A stretch of 64,000 nucleotides of DNA. Origin: JABAAW01 sp965216605. GTDB lineage: Bacteria; Pseudomonadota; Alphaproteobacteria; JABAAW01. The notes beneath the pieces are model-generated. The model searched no databases. It saw only the letters and a list, made by a program, of their open reading frames with translations, and was not told the origin of the DNA. Where the stretch lies: assembly GCA_965216605.1 (NCBI GenBank), contig CBDCGG010000002.1, positions 1,054,001-1,118,000 of the forward strand, read 5' to 3'. Position numbers and translations under genes: made by a program. This document shows, one piece after another, positions 8,668 to 16,693 of the stretch (position 1 is the stretch's first letter; each line of letters opens with the position of its first letter).

Positions 8668-8997
8668 AGGGCGCACTTCGTGCGATTCTTTTTGTCTCTA
8701 GGTGAGCAGAAAACAGAATCGCCGTACCATGTTACGAGTCAGCTTGCGCGTTTCTGCGAAACGCGCTTTTGAATAAGAGGCTACGCACTTCGTGCGTAGA
8801 AGGCGCTTACGCGCCCCGCTGACGCGTGGTCTTTTGCGAGGGATTACTCCCTCGCGCTCCCCGCGTGCTACGCACGCGATGTTTTGCGCCCGTCATCATA
8901 CAAAGCTCGTCTGTTGCGCGAGCGCGTGCCATTAAAAAGCACAAGCGCGAACGCAACAGACAGACAAAGCCTCAAAAGCCAAGCAAGTAAAGGCAGA
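8668..8997 (-). repeat. Dispersed hairpin-array element, copy B (inverted relative to A)
   Basis: Reverse-complement copy of the element. Reading leftwards: the outer palindrome with arms GTCTGTTGCG and CGCAACAGAC (8909-8961), GACGGGCGCAAAACATCG, the GAGGGA-GTAA-TCCCTC stem, the GCGTCAGCGG block, the core CCTCTTATTCAAAAGCGCG, a GCGTTTC-TGC-GAAACGC stem and the inner end CATGGTACGGCGATTCTG. The inner end is itself a long imperfect hairpin (GCGATTCT...AGAATCGC). The outer arms differ from copy A (TGTTGCG in place of TGCCTTTGC) but still pair. The remnant AAAGGCAGAC at about 8989 may be an arm of a second palindrome. To the right, up to the DUF1289 gene at 9142, nothing codes and the plus strand is very C/A-rich. 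Confidence 0.85.
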
Positions 8998-9141
8998 CAC
9001 ACACACAAAACCCTCAAAAACTCCCGAAAATACAAACGGCATATCCTTTGCAACGCTATATTAAAACTCACATTCCCCTTGCAATCCTCCCCGTTTTGTG
9101 ATTCCCTATAACCCACGACAACCCCTCCATCCCCCCTCCCA

Positions 9142-9447
9142 ATGTCTCCTCCTAATCCCTCCCCAATGCCAACACCCGAAACGCCAGTCGGAAGAAAAAC
9201 CGGCATCGTATCACCCTGCATATCCATCTGCACCATCGACGAAATCACAGGACTCTGCAAAGGATGCCTCAGAACAAAAGCAGAAATAAAAACATGGCTC
9301 AAAGCAACAAGACCACAACAACTAGAAATCCTCGAAACACTCAAACTCCGTAAAAACTCCATCCGTAAAAATCAAGGCGCAAGACAAAGAAAAATCACTA
9401 AACGACAACTCCTCAAACAAAATCAAAAACTTCCATCTGATACATAA
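9142..9447 (+). CDS. DUF1289 family small cysteine protein
   Basis: The 101-residue protein carries the DUF1289 signature: SPCISICTIDEITGLCKGCLRT with four cysteines in two close pairs (likely a metal site), then a conserved Trp and a helix (IKTWLKATRPQQLEIL). The family is common in proteobacteria; its role is not established. ATG 9142 is used; an ATG at 9166 is an alternative. The 30-residue tail is Lys/Arg/Gln-rich. Codons are heavily A/C-biased (AAA, ACA, CTC), as is all the sequence on this side of the repeat. It ends 40 bases before ftsK and probably shares its transcript. Confidence 0.85.
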   Translation: MSPPNPSPMPTPETPVGRKTGIVSPCISICTIDEITGLCKGCLRTKAEIKTWLKATRPQQLEILETLKLRKNSIRKNQGARQRKITKRQLLKQNQKLPSDT

Positions 9448-9487
9448 CTCTACAACACACCTCCCCCATTTTCCCCCTGTTTTCCCT

Positions 9488-11848
9488 ATGTCCACCTCCA
9501 TACTAATCCCCATATCCGCAAACTCCCTAAACCTCATGAATTCCCCATCGAACCCCAAAAATAATTCTCAAGCGAATTCTATCGCCATAGCACTCTGGCA
9601 CTTCACGCAAAAAGAACGCCGAGCATCCCTCTTCATACCACTAGCTATCCTCTCTTCCCTAGCCCTCGTCTCCTACGCACCGCAAGACCCCTCGCTCAAT
9701 ACCGCAACCTTCGCCTCAGAAAATATACAAAACTGGCTAGGTAAAGCAGGAGCAATCCTCGCAGACCTCCTCATACAATCCTTCGGAAAAGCCGCCTGGA
9801 TCATATCCGCCATACTCCTAAGCCTCAGCATAAAATCTAATAAAACAACCCTCGCCCGTACAACTTGCCTCGCCCTGAGTATAACACTCGCCTCCATAAC
9901 AGCCGCCCTCCTCATCCCCGAAGCAACAAACAACTATCCCGCTGGAGGAGGAGGAATCATAGGCGAAATCTTCCGAAACGCAACATACACAAATAATCCA
10001 ACCCTACAAAAAACAACCCTTCTTATAACCTCCCTCGCCTCCCTCCTCCTCTTCCTAGCCGCAACGCCTAACCTACCCAAAGCGACGCTCCGCGCTATCC
10101 AACACATCCCCAAAAGAATCCTCAATATAACAACACTCGTAAAACAAACAATACAAGCCCTCGCACAAACGCTCCGCAACGAACAACCCATCCTGTTGCG
10201 AACCCCCCTCGCAACACAATCTCCGCCACCTCAACAAGAACAACCCCCAACACAATCTCCCCAAGAAGAACCTCCCCAAGCAGCAGAACAAGAAATTCCC
10301 ACATACCACCCTCTCGAACAACCCCTTGCCGAACACCCCCTTGCCGAACAAATTCCTGTCGAACAGGAACTCGTCTCACCACCTCAAGAAGAGGACATCG
10401 CACACGCCTCCTCGTTATCCAGCTCTCGCTCCTCCTCCTTCCGCGCGCCGCCGCTCTCTCTGTTGAGCGAAGCAGGCGACAAAACCTCCAACCTCCCGAC
10501 ACAAGAAGAACTGGAGGACACCTCGCAGCGTCTAGAAAAAACACTCGCCGACTACGGCGTGCGCGGCAGCATCACCGATATACAATGCGGTCCCGTCATC
10601 ACGCTCTACACGCTAGAGCCCGCGCCCGGCGTTAAAGCCTCGCGCGTTGTCAGCCTCGCCGAAGATATCGCGCGCACCATGCAACGCATCTCGGTGCGTA
10701 TCGCCGTGATCCCCGGCAAGAACGGTATCGGTATCGAGTTGCCCAACAAACACCGCCAAACCGTCGTCTTGAAAGAACTGCTGGAAGCCGCCTCGCCGAC
10801 GCTCTTCCTGCCGCTCGCGTTGGGTAAATCCAGCGATGGCACGCCGCAAATCGCCGACCTCGCCGATATGCCTCACCTCCTCATCGCAGGAACAACGGGC
10901 GCAGGAAAGTCGGTAGGGCTCAACGCCATGATCCTCTCGCTGCTCTACAGACACGCGCCGCAAGATTGCCGTCTCATACTCATCGATCCCAAGATGCTGG
11001 AACTCGCCGCCTACCAAGATATTCCCCATCTGCTCGCCCCCGTCGTCACAGAGCCCGAAAAAGCCCTCGCCGCCCTGCGTTGGACAGTGCTAGAAATGGA
11101 ACGTCGCTACCGAATGATGGCAGAACTCGGCGTACGCAATATCGAGGGCTATCGTAGAAAACTCCGCTTACAGAAAAATTCTAACGCAGAAACAATGCCC
11201 TATATCGTCGTCATCATCGACGAGATGGCAGACCTCATGCTGACATCAGGACGCAACATCGAGGGTGTGTTGCAACGCCTCGCGCAAATGGCACGCGCCG
11301 CCGGCATCCATCTGATCGTCGCAACGCAACGCCCCTCGGTAGATGTGGTCACAGGCACGGTGAAAGCTAACTTTCCCACGCGCCTGAGTTATCGCGTCGC
11401 CTCCAAGTTCGACAGTCGCACCATTCTCAACGAGCAGGGCGCAGAGACGCTGCTAGGCAGAGGCGACATGCTCTATATGCCCGGCGGCAAGATCACGCGC
11501 ATCCACGGCCCCTTCGTCGGCGAAGAGGAGGTCGAGGCGGTATGCAACTTCCTCAGGCAGCAGGCACCGCCCGACTACAGAGAGGAGATATTAGAGGTCA
11601 AAACTAAGACCAATCTCGCGGCGACAGAGGGCAACGATCCGCTTTATAAGCAAGCCGTCGGAATCGTCGCCAAGCATCAGCGTGCCTCCACGAGCTTTTT
11701 GCAGCGACAGTTGCAAATCGGCTACAACCGAGCCGCGAGAATTATCGAGCGCATGGAAGAAGAGGGTAAAATCTCGCTGGCAGATGCGACGGGCAAGCGG
11801 CGTGTGTTGCTACAAGCTGCTAGCGACGCAGATAACTTCGATGCGTGA
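9488..11848 (+). CDS. ftsK: DNA translocase FtsK
   Basis: Septal DNA pump that clears chromosome ends and activates XerCD at dif. 786 residues. The N-terminal 200 residues contain about four hydrophobic membrane segments; residues 225-330 are a Pro/Gln/Glu-rich linker; the RecA-like motor follows with Walker A AGTTGAGKSVGLN, Walker B VVIIDEMADLML and ATQRPSVDVVTG; the C-terminal 65 residues form the gamma winged helix (LQRQLQIGYNRAARIIERMEEEG), which reads KOPS sites. Codon use changes within the gene: up to about 10400 it is A/C-rich (ATA, AGA, CTA, ACA), then normal GC-rich alpha-type. This follows distance from the repeat at 8997, not domain borders. lolA overlaps its stop. Confidence 0.97.
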   Translation: MSTSILIPISANSLNLMNSPSNPKNNSQANSIAIALWHFTQKERRASLFIPLAILSSLALVSYAPQDPSLNTATFASENIQNWLGKAGAILADLLIQSFGKAAWIISAILLSLSIKSNKTTLARTTCLALSITLASITAALLIPEATNNYPAGGGGIIGEIFRNATYTNNPTLQKTTLLITSLASLLLFLAATPNLPKATLRAIQHIPKRILNITTLVKQTIQALAQTLRNEQPILLRTPLATQSPPPQQEQPPTQSPQEEPPQAAEQEIPTYHPLEQPLAEHPLAEQIPVEQELVSPPQEEDIAHASSLSSSRSSSFRAPPLSLLSEAGDKTSNLPTQEELEDTSQRLEKTLADYGVRGSITDIQCGPVITLYTLEPAPGVKASRVVSLAEDIARTMQRISVRIAVIPGKNGIGIELPNKHRQTVVLKELLEAASPTLFLPLALGKSSDGTPQIADLADMPHLLIAGTTGAGKSVGLNAMILSLLYRHAPQDCRLILIDPKMLELAAYQDIPHLLAPVVTEPEKALAALRWTVLEMERRYRMMAELGVRNIEGYRRKLRLQKNSNAETMPYIVVIIDEMADLMLTSGRNIEGVLQRLAQMARAAGIHLIVATQRPSVDVVTGTVKANFPTRLSYRVASKFDSRTILNEQGAETLLGRGDMLYMPGGKITRIHGPFVGEEEVEAVCNFLRQQAPPDYREEILEVKTKTNLAATEGNDPLYKQAVGIVAKHQRASTSFLQRQLQIGYNRAARIIERMEEEGKISLADATGKRRVLLQAASDADNFDA

Positions 11849-12587
11849 GGATATGGCTGTGAGTGTTTTTCTTCGGAATATTTTGCTTGAGAGAATTTTG
11901 CTTGGAAAAATTTCTCTTTGTCTTTTTTTGTGGTTCGGTTTGGCTTTTGTCGTTGCACCTGCTCTCGCTCAGGAAGAGGGCGAACAGCAGCAGGGCGAAC
12001 AGCAGCAGGAGGTTGTTTGTTCTTTGAATAAGGAGGAGGTAGCAAATGCTTTCTTACGCGCGCAGGATTATTTGCGTCATCTGCCTGCCGTTCAGACGCG
12101 GTTTGTACAGTACGACGCTAAGGGAGTGAAGCATGAGGGATTGTTGCGATTGTCTCCTCCGTATCGGATGCGTTTGGACTACGACGCGCCGTCGGGCTTG
12201 CGGCTGTATGTGAATACGCGCGAGGCGTTGCATGTTGACATGAAGCGCAAGTTTGTTCGGCAGTATCCTGTGCTTGCTCTGCCTGTGGTTAGAATGTTGC
12301 AGCGAATTTTTTCAGGCAAGGGCTCGAAGACTTTGCAAGCGACAAGGGTTTGTATGCTTGAGGGTGAGTATGAGGTTTTGCGGGTGAGGTTTCGCAAAAA
12401 AGCGACGCGGGGTTATGCGGAGTTATATTTTCGCAAGTTGCCGTATTTGTTTTTGGGCTGGGATTTGCATGACAGCGGTTCTGGGACGACGCAGATTCGT
12501 TTTCGGGGATTGGAGGTATTGGAGAATCCTAAAGTGACTACTTTTCGCTTTGAGGCTCCGTGGGTTGTGAAGCGCGACGAGCGGTAG
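11841..12587 (+). CDS. lolA: Outer-membrane lipoprotein carrier LolA
   Basis: Periplasmic chaperone that carries lipoproteins from LolCDE to the outer membrane. The front has a long hydrophobic signal segment ending APALA-QEE, a good signal peptidase I site. The mature part shows the LolA core (AFLRAQDYLRHLPAVQTRFVQY, GLLRLSPPYRMRLDYDAPSGLRLYV) and repeated beta strands. ATG 11841 overlaps the ftsK stop by eight bases; ATG 11853 is an alternative. The ftsK-lolA pair is typical of alphaproteobacteria. A short EGEQQQ repeat follows the signal peptide. The coding strand is T/G-rich, the mirror image of early ftsK, in line with its position left of the next repeat copy. Confidence 0.9.
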   Translation: MREDMAVSVFLRNILLERILLGKISLCLFLWFGLAFVVAPALAQEEGEQQQGEQQQEVVCSLNKEEVANAFLRAQDYLRHLPAVQTRFVQYDAKGVKHEGLLRLSPPYRMRLDYDAPSGLRLYVNTREALHVDMKRKFVRQYPVLALPVVRMLQRIFSGKGSKTLQATRVCMLEGEYEVLRVRFRKKATRGYAELYFRKLPYLFLGWDLHDSGSGTTQIRFRGLEVLENPKVTTFRFEAPWVVKRDER

Positions 12588-12593
12588 GGGGGC

Positions 12594-12655
12594 GCAAAGG
12601 TAGACACGGGCTTTATTTAATTGAGGAAATGCAAAACATCGCGCGCGTAGCCTCT
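12594..12655 (+). repeat. Dispersed hairpin element, copy C (short remnant)
   Basis: Reduced copy in the gap between lolA and the convergent gene. It keeps CGCAAAGGTAGACACGGGCTT, then ATGCAAAACATCGCGCGCGT and GTAGCCTCTA, i.e. pieces of three blocks of the full element in the right order with the middle missing. The plus strand changes from G/T-rich on its left to A/C-rich on its right. Confidence 0.7.
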
Positions 12656-13565
12656 ACTGAGCAGGAATCTCCCCAGGAATCTCCATTGCCTCGCGCAGAA
12701 ATGTCTCTACCATCGCCTCCTGCTCCGCCAAGGCAATAACCTGCTCGCCCAAAACAACAAAACCCGAAAAACCCTGCCGATGAAACTTTCCTACCCCCCG
12801 CGACCCCTCGCCTAACCACTCAGGTTCGCTTTCCCACGCAGGATCCGCAACAACATAAAAATAAGGCTGCGGATACAACAAATCGCCACCACAAAATCCT
12901 ACAACGCCACTACACTTCTCTCTACCCTTAACTCCATCCTTGCCCTGTTCCATCCCTTGTCTTCGATGGCGCAACGAAAGATCAAAGCCCGCGCTCGAAC
13001 AACACACTACCTCCTCCCCCGCACGCAGCCTCTCCAACAACAACGCCGCATTACCAAACCACAACGACAACTCTGATACAGCAGCACGATGCTCCGCTAA
13101 CTTGTAACGCGCTCCCTCTGCCAGGGGGTGCGGCGGAAGCTCAACAGGATCGTTGAAACTCAACGCGCTGTAAGATAAACCCTCGACACATTCCCTGACC
13201 CACTGCCGAGCCTCCGCATCCGTTCGGTCGTCCAACACAAAAGGATCGGCATCGCCAAACAATAGACGAGGAACTCCATCCGAAAAAACTAAGCCCAAAC
13301 GTTTGCCCTCTCCACCTTTGCCCTCTCCGAGCAGAGGCGAAAACATCCCCGCAAGCTCGCTATCCCAAACAACATAAGCCGAGTTCTCCTCAAAGCCCCC
13401 GCTATCAGATTCCAGACAGCAACTTGCTCCCCGCTCGACCCACTGCAAGGCGTAGCGAAGGTAATGTCCCGCCTCCTGCAAGCGCACAGGAGAAGCCGCT
13501 CCTAAAGTCTGCCCCAAAGTCTGCCATTGTCCCGAAAGGACTTGCTGTTTATTCTGCGCCGTCAT
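12654..13565 (-). CDS. Uncharacterised protein at the end of the MocD/MocE-like operon
   Basis: A 303-residue soluble protein with no signal peptide or membrane segment. Recognisable stretches are SLWFGNAALLLERLRAGEEV, a following FDLSLRHR, PQPYFYVVADP and KFHRQGFSGFVVL. I recall a family of unknown function with this layout (an FDIAT-like motif, then a PYFYV and a H-x-E/Q-G-F motif), but cannot name it. The start ATG overlaps the ferredoxin stop (ATGA), so it is the last gene of a tight operon: aldolase, desaturase, Rieske ferredoxin, this protein. The context suggests a part in the same small-molecule oxidation route. The 3' half is G/T-biased on the coding strand (plus strand C/A), as expected right of repeat C. 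Confidence 0.6.
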   Translation of the reverse strand: MTAQNKQQVLSGQWQTLGQTLGAASPVRLQEAGHYLRYALQWVERGASCCLESDSGGFEENSAYVVWDSELAGMFSPLLGEGKGGEGKRLGLVFSDGVPRLLFGDADPFVLDDRTDAEARQWVRECVEGLSYSALSFNDPVELPPHPLAEGARYKLAEHRAAVSELSLWFGNAALLLERLRAGEEVVCCSSAGFDLSLRHRRQGMEQGKDGVKGREKCSGVVGFCGGDLLYPQPYFYVVADPAWESEPEWLGEGSRGVGKFHRQGFSGFVVLGEQVIALAEQEAMVETFLREAMEIPGEIPAQ

Positions 13566-13903
13566 TCCTCTGGAAGCTCGATGAAAAGCTTTTCTCCCTC
13601 AACCTTAACACGATAGCTGCTCAGATGCTCGCACACAGGGCCTCCCGCGCACTTGCCGTCTCGAATGTCAAACCGACCCTGATGCAAAGGACACTCGATA
13701 ATGTGTCCGATCAGAACGCCGTCCTCCAAGTGTTGCGCCTCGTGCGTGCATAGCCCGTCGGTTGCAAAAAGCTCTCCCTTGACCTTGTACAGGATATAAG
13801 TTTCGCCGCGATGGTCGAAGCGCATGAAGTCTGCTTCGTCCAGCGCATCGACGGTATCGACATAAATCCACGCGTTGTCCGGGGCGTTGTTTTGGGTTGC
13901 CAT
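13562..13903 (-). CDS. Rieske-type [2Fe-2S] ferredoxin, MocE-like
   Basis: Small soluble Rieske protein that would pass electrons to the desaturase-type oxygenase upstream in the operon. Cluster ligands are CTH and CPLHQGRFD, the C-x-H...C-x2-H pattern of Rieske sites. Start ATG 13903 (MATQNN) gives 113 residues, the usual size. The frame stays open to 13993, but that part overlaps the desaturase 3' end and looks spurious. Pairing of a fatty-acid-desaturase-like oxygenase with such a ferredoxin matches the rhizopine MocD/MocE pair; no reductase (MocF) is seen in the window. The true substrate is unknown. Confidence 0.88.
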   Translation of the reverse strand: MATQNNAPDNAWIYVDTVDALDEADFMRFDHRGETYILYKVKGELFATDGLCTHEAQHLEDGVLIGHIIECPLHQGRFDIRDGKCAGGPVCEHLSSYRVKVEGEKLFIELPEE

Positions 13904-13943
13904 AAAAAGAGAGGAAAAGGCTGGGGTGCTTAAATTGGGGTGA

Positions 13944-15008
13944 CTAGAGCGTTGTTTTATGAGCAAAGGTTGCGCTCTTGCCTTTTTCAGCATCGATGGC
14001 AGAGACGATCATGTGGGGGGCTTGTCGTAGCGTGAGGGCTTTCGTCCCCCTGCTGAGCGAGCGACGCACGACGACGGATAACACCTCTAGGTTCAAGCGC
14101 CAGAAACCTTTGTCGGGCGGCGGCACTTGGGCTTCGAGGGTGCGGCGCAGTTTGTCGAGCGCGTAGAAGGGCACTTGCGGATAGAGATGATGTTCGATGT
14201 GGTTGTTCATGTCCATGTAGAGCCATCGTCCGATTGCGGAGGTTGTGAACGATCGCGTCGATTCCAGGATGGAGGGCGAGTTCTCTTTGAGCTCGACATG
14301 TTGGAGCAGTGTAAACAGAAGCATGACGGGACCGCCGAGCAGACGCGGCAGCAGCAGGTATGTCCACACCCATGTTTCGCCGGAAACCAGCAGGATGCCG
14401 AGCATTGCGTAGAGAAGCAGGCAGGCTCTTGCTCCCCATTTCAGTTTGCCGAGCGCGCTTGCGGGAGTGAATTCTAGCGTTTGCGCCGAGAACTTTCCCA
14501 ACGCGTTGCGTGCGAACACCTTTGCCTCGTAGATGACGAGCGCGAAGCCGCTAATTTCGAACAGCCATCCTTTGAGCGTCATGGGAGTATCGAAGGGCAT
14601 TTGGCTATCTTTTCCGACATGCCATGTGTAGGTGTGATGGCGCGTGTGCGAGTATCGGCGGTGGTAGGGTTCTTCGAAATAGAGGAGCGAGCTTATCCAC
14701 AGGCAGGTTTCGTTGAGCCATCGGCTTCGGAAGGCTGTGCCGTGCGCGCACTCGTGGCTGAGGGCGTAGGAGGGGACGGCGAGAATTGTTCCTAGCAGCA
14801 GGCTGGCGGCGAGGGATAGCAGGGATGAGAAAGGTGCTACGAGATAGAGCAGGTATCCGCTCAGCGCGAGGGCAGTGAGCCAGCTTGCCAGCCACAAAAG
14901 AGCGGGCTTGTCGCTACGATGGGCGAGGCTTCGGACGAGATGGCGATCTAGCGACACATTCGAGGAGGCGGCGTTCGTTGCGCGCGCGGGTGTTAGGGAT
15001 GTTGCCAT
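13944..15008 (-). CDS. Fatty-acid-desaturase-like membrane oxygenase (MocD-like)
   Basis: Integral membrane di-iron enzyme. The three histidine boxes are HECAH (near residue 96), HTRHH (near 121) and HIEHH (near 268), in the order and spacing of the desaturase/hydroxylase family. Membrane pairs lie before box 1 (residues 38-78) and before box 3 (about 185-230). 354 residues, normal. The start codon follows the aldolase stop without a gap. With the Rieske ferredoxin downstream this fits a MocD/MocE-type oxygenase that hydroxylates or demethylates a small molecule; a lipid desaturase is the alternative. Substrate not predictable from sequence. Confidence 0.87.
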   Translation of the reverse strand: MATSLTPARATNAASSNVSLDRHLVRSLAHRSDKPALLWLASWLTALALSGYLLYLVAPFSSLLSLAASLLLGTILAVPSYALSHECAHGTAFRSRWLNETCLWISSLLYFEEPYHRRYSHTRHHTYTWHVGKDSQMPFDTPMTLKGWLFEISGFALVIYEAKVFARNALGKFSAQTLEFTPASALGKLKWGARACLLLYAMLGILLVSGETWVWTYLLLPRLLGGPVMLLFTLLQHVELKENSPSILESTRSFTTSAIGRWLYMDMNNHIEHHLYPQVPFYALDKLRRTLEAQVPPPDKGFWRLNLEVLSVVVRRSLSRGTKALTLRQAPHMIVSAIDAEKGKSATFAHKTTL

Positions 15009-15782
15009 TTAGTTTTTGTAGATGGGCTCTTCGTCGTCGAGGATGGCTTTTAGTTCGGAGAAGTGCGCTTCGGCTTGGTTGGGATATTCTTCTAGTTCGC
15101 GCGCGGTTTTTTCGGCGATAGCATCGGAGAGGACATTGAGTTTTTGTCCTGTCCATAGTGCTTTGATGTAGGTTTCTGCGGCTCGTTCGAAGTAGTAGAG
15201 GCGATTGAAGGCATCGGGGACGGAGTTTCCTATGACGAGGATGCCGTGGTTTCCCATGACGAGCACTTTGATTTTAGGATCTTGGAGCAGTTGTGCGCAT
15301 CGTTTTCCTTCTTCTTCGAAGGCTAGTCCTCCGAAGTTGTTATCGATGGCGATGCGATTGAAGAAGGTTGCGGTATTTTGGTCGATGGGGGGCAGTTTGG
15401 GGGAGGCGAGCGAGGCGAGGATAGTTGCGTGGATCGAGTGGAGGTGTAGGGCGCATTTCGCGTGCGGCAGGGTTTTATGGATTGAGGCGTGCAGTCCCCA
15501 GGCGGTGGGGTCGGGGGCATTGGGTTGGGAGAGGGTATCGGGATTTTCGGCGTTGAGGAGGAGGAGGTCGGAGGCTTTGATTCTTGAGAAGTGTTTTTGG
15601 TTGGGATTGATGAGGAATTGGGTTGTGGAGTTTCCTACGCATAGCGAGAAGTGGTTTGCTACGGCTTCGTGCATATTGAGGCGGGCTGTCCATCGGAAGG
15701 CGCAGGCGAGTTGTGCTCGTTCGGTGTGGAAGGGGAGATTGGAGGGGAAGGAGGGGGCGGAGGAGAGGGGGGCGATGGACAT
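15009..15782 (-). CDS. Class II aldolase/adducin family protein
   Basis: Soluble zinc-dependent aldolase-type protein of 257 residues. The metal site is visible as HLHSIHA (two His of the aldolase II pattern) and the later NHGILVIG with the third His. First gene of the operon with the MocD/MocE-like pair, so it may act on the oxidised product. Members with this sequence type often lack a proven activity, so the call stays at family level. The coding strand is strongly A/C-rich; the plus strand between 15000 and 15950 is very G/T-rich. The 170 bases upstream (15783-15954) hold nothing I recognise beyond the G-rich bias. Confidence 0.85.
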   Translation of the reverse strand: MSIAPLSSAPSFPSNLPFHTERAQLACAFRWTARLNMHEAVANHFSLCVGNSTTQFLINPNQKHFSRIKASDLLLLNAENPDTLSQPNAPDPTAWGLHASIHKTLPHAKCALHLHSIHATILASLASPKLPPIDQNTATFFNRIAIDNNFGGLAFEEEGKRCAQLLQDPKIKVLVMGNHGILVIGNSVPDAFNRLYYFERAAETYIKALWTGQKLNVLSDAIAEKTARELEEYPNQAEAHFSELKAILDDEEPIYKN

Positions 15783-15954
15783 GGGTATTCTCTGGGGATT
15801 CTAGGGGATTATTGGGTTGTTCTTGGAGATTTTTGGGGATTCTCTGGTGGAATTGGATAGGATGACGGATGGGGATTGGGGAGAAGTATAGAATGGGGGA
15901 GGGGGGGAGTCAATATCTTTTTGGCTTGTGGCTTGGGGGCTTGGGGGGCTTGGG

Positions 15955-16355
15955 GCGGGAGGCAAACACGGGCTTTGTGTATTGACGGGTGCAAAACATC
16001 GCGTGCGTAGCACGCGGGGAGCGCGAGGGAGTAATCCCTCGCAAAAGACCCCGCGTCAGCGGAGCGCCATAGCACACGGCTTGCCGTGTGCGTCCATGAT
16101 ATATTGGTGCGCTTCTACGCATCTCGCGCGAAGCGCGAGAGCGTAGCCTCTTATTCAAAAGCGCGAGACTTGTCGTGCGCAATACTGACTCGTAACACGG
16201 TAAAGAGTTTTTGTTTGTCTGCCTTTGCTCGCCTGCGCTTTTTAAGAGGCGCGCATCGCAAAGGCAGACACGGGCTTTATCTACGCGCGTAGCGCGTAGC
16301 CTCTTATTCAAAAGCGCGAGGTTTCGCAGAAACGCGCAATACTGCCTCGCAACAC
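15955..16355 (+). repeat. Dispersed hairpin element, copy D (one full and one short unit in tandem)
   Basis: The first unit runs from AACACGGGCTTTG through GACGGGTGCAAAACATCGCG, the GAGGGA-GTAA-TCCCTC stem, GCAAAAGACCCCGCGTCAGC, the core GTAGCCTCTTATTCAAAAGC and CGCAATACTGACTCGTAACA to about 16202. A second, shorter unit follows: outer palindrome GTCTGCCTTTGC (16217) to GCAAAGGCAGAC (16269), then straight to the core and CGCAATACTGCCTCG. It lacks the stems in between. The stretch ACACGGCTTGCCGTGTGCGT is shared with copy A. The inner end faces the AT-rich pseudogene region. Confidence 0.85.
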
Positions 16356-16370
16356 AAGGAAGCAAAAAGG

Positions 16371-16399
16371 TTGACAAAACATGCATTTGGCACTATAAA
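16371..16399 (+). promoter_or_regulatory. Consensus sigma70-type promoter
   Basis: TTGACA at 16371-16376, exactly 17 bases, then TATAAA at 16394-16399. It lies just inside the inner end of repeat copy D and points into the AT-rich region. Downstream are a strong Shine-Dalgarno at 16433 and a short ORF at 16449. It presumably once drove the cassette gene that is now decayed. Confidence 0.7.
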
Positions 16400-16448
16400 A
16401 AGCGAATTGGGGGAAAAACACGCACACAGCCCAAGGAGGGCCTACACG

Positions 16449-16499
16449 ATGGACAAACGACATTGTAGACCAGACAAGATTGTCTACTGCTGCGCGTGA
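16449..16499 (+). CDS. Possible 16-residue leader peptide
   Basis: ATG 16449 lies nine bases after a perfect AAGGAGG (16433-16439) and about 50 bases after a consensus promoter. The frame has 16 codons (MDKRHCRPDKIVYCCA) with three cysteines. This combination of signals is better than at most real genes here. It may be the start of a longer gene truncated by mutation: the +1 frame stays open for a further 25 codons or so past 16499. No family recognised. Confidence 0.35.
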   Translation: MDKRHCRPDKIVYCCA

Positions 16500-16693
16500 G
16501 TTGTTTAAAGATATAAGGAAAAATGTCTTTTGCGGATCCACGAGACAAAGAAAAAAATTTGCAGTGAAAATAATTAATCTTTAGAATGAAGGATACTTAC
16601 TGAATCCGAAAAAATGACGCAAATACTTTTTTTGGCTATTTCAGGTTTTTTAAACTGCGTTACAAAAGCAGAATTATTTAGATTAACTAAATA

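Noticed and set aside
7021..8997. Insertion sequence with inverted ends
   Set aside because: The inverted copies enclose a membrane protein gene, not a transposase, and no target duplication could be recognised.
12654..13565. Assignment of the unknown protein to DUF5996
   Set aside because: Only loose similarity in a PxFYxY-like motif; the N-terminal signature of that family does not match.
16420..16545. Reverse-transcriptase-like stretch (GGPTRWTNDIV) in the +1 frame
   Set aside because: Only about ten residues resemble the PxRWxDDI pattern of eukaryotic retroelements; no palm-domain motif is present, so it is most likely chance.
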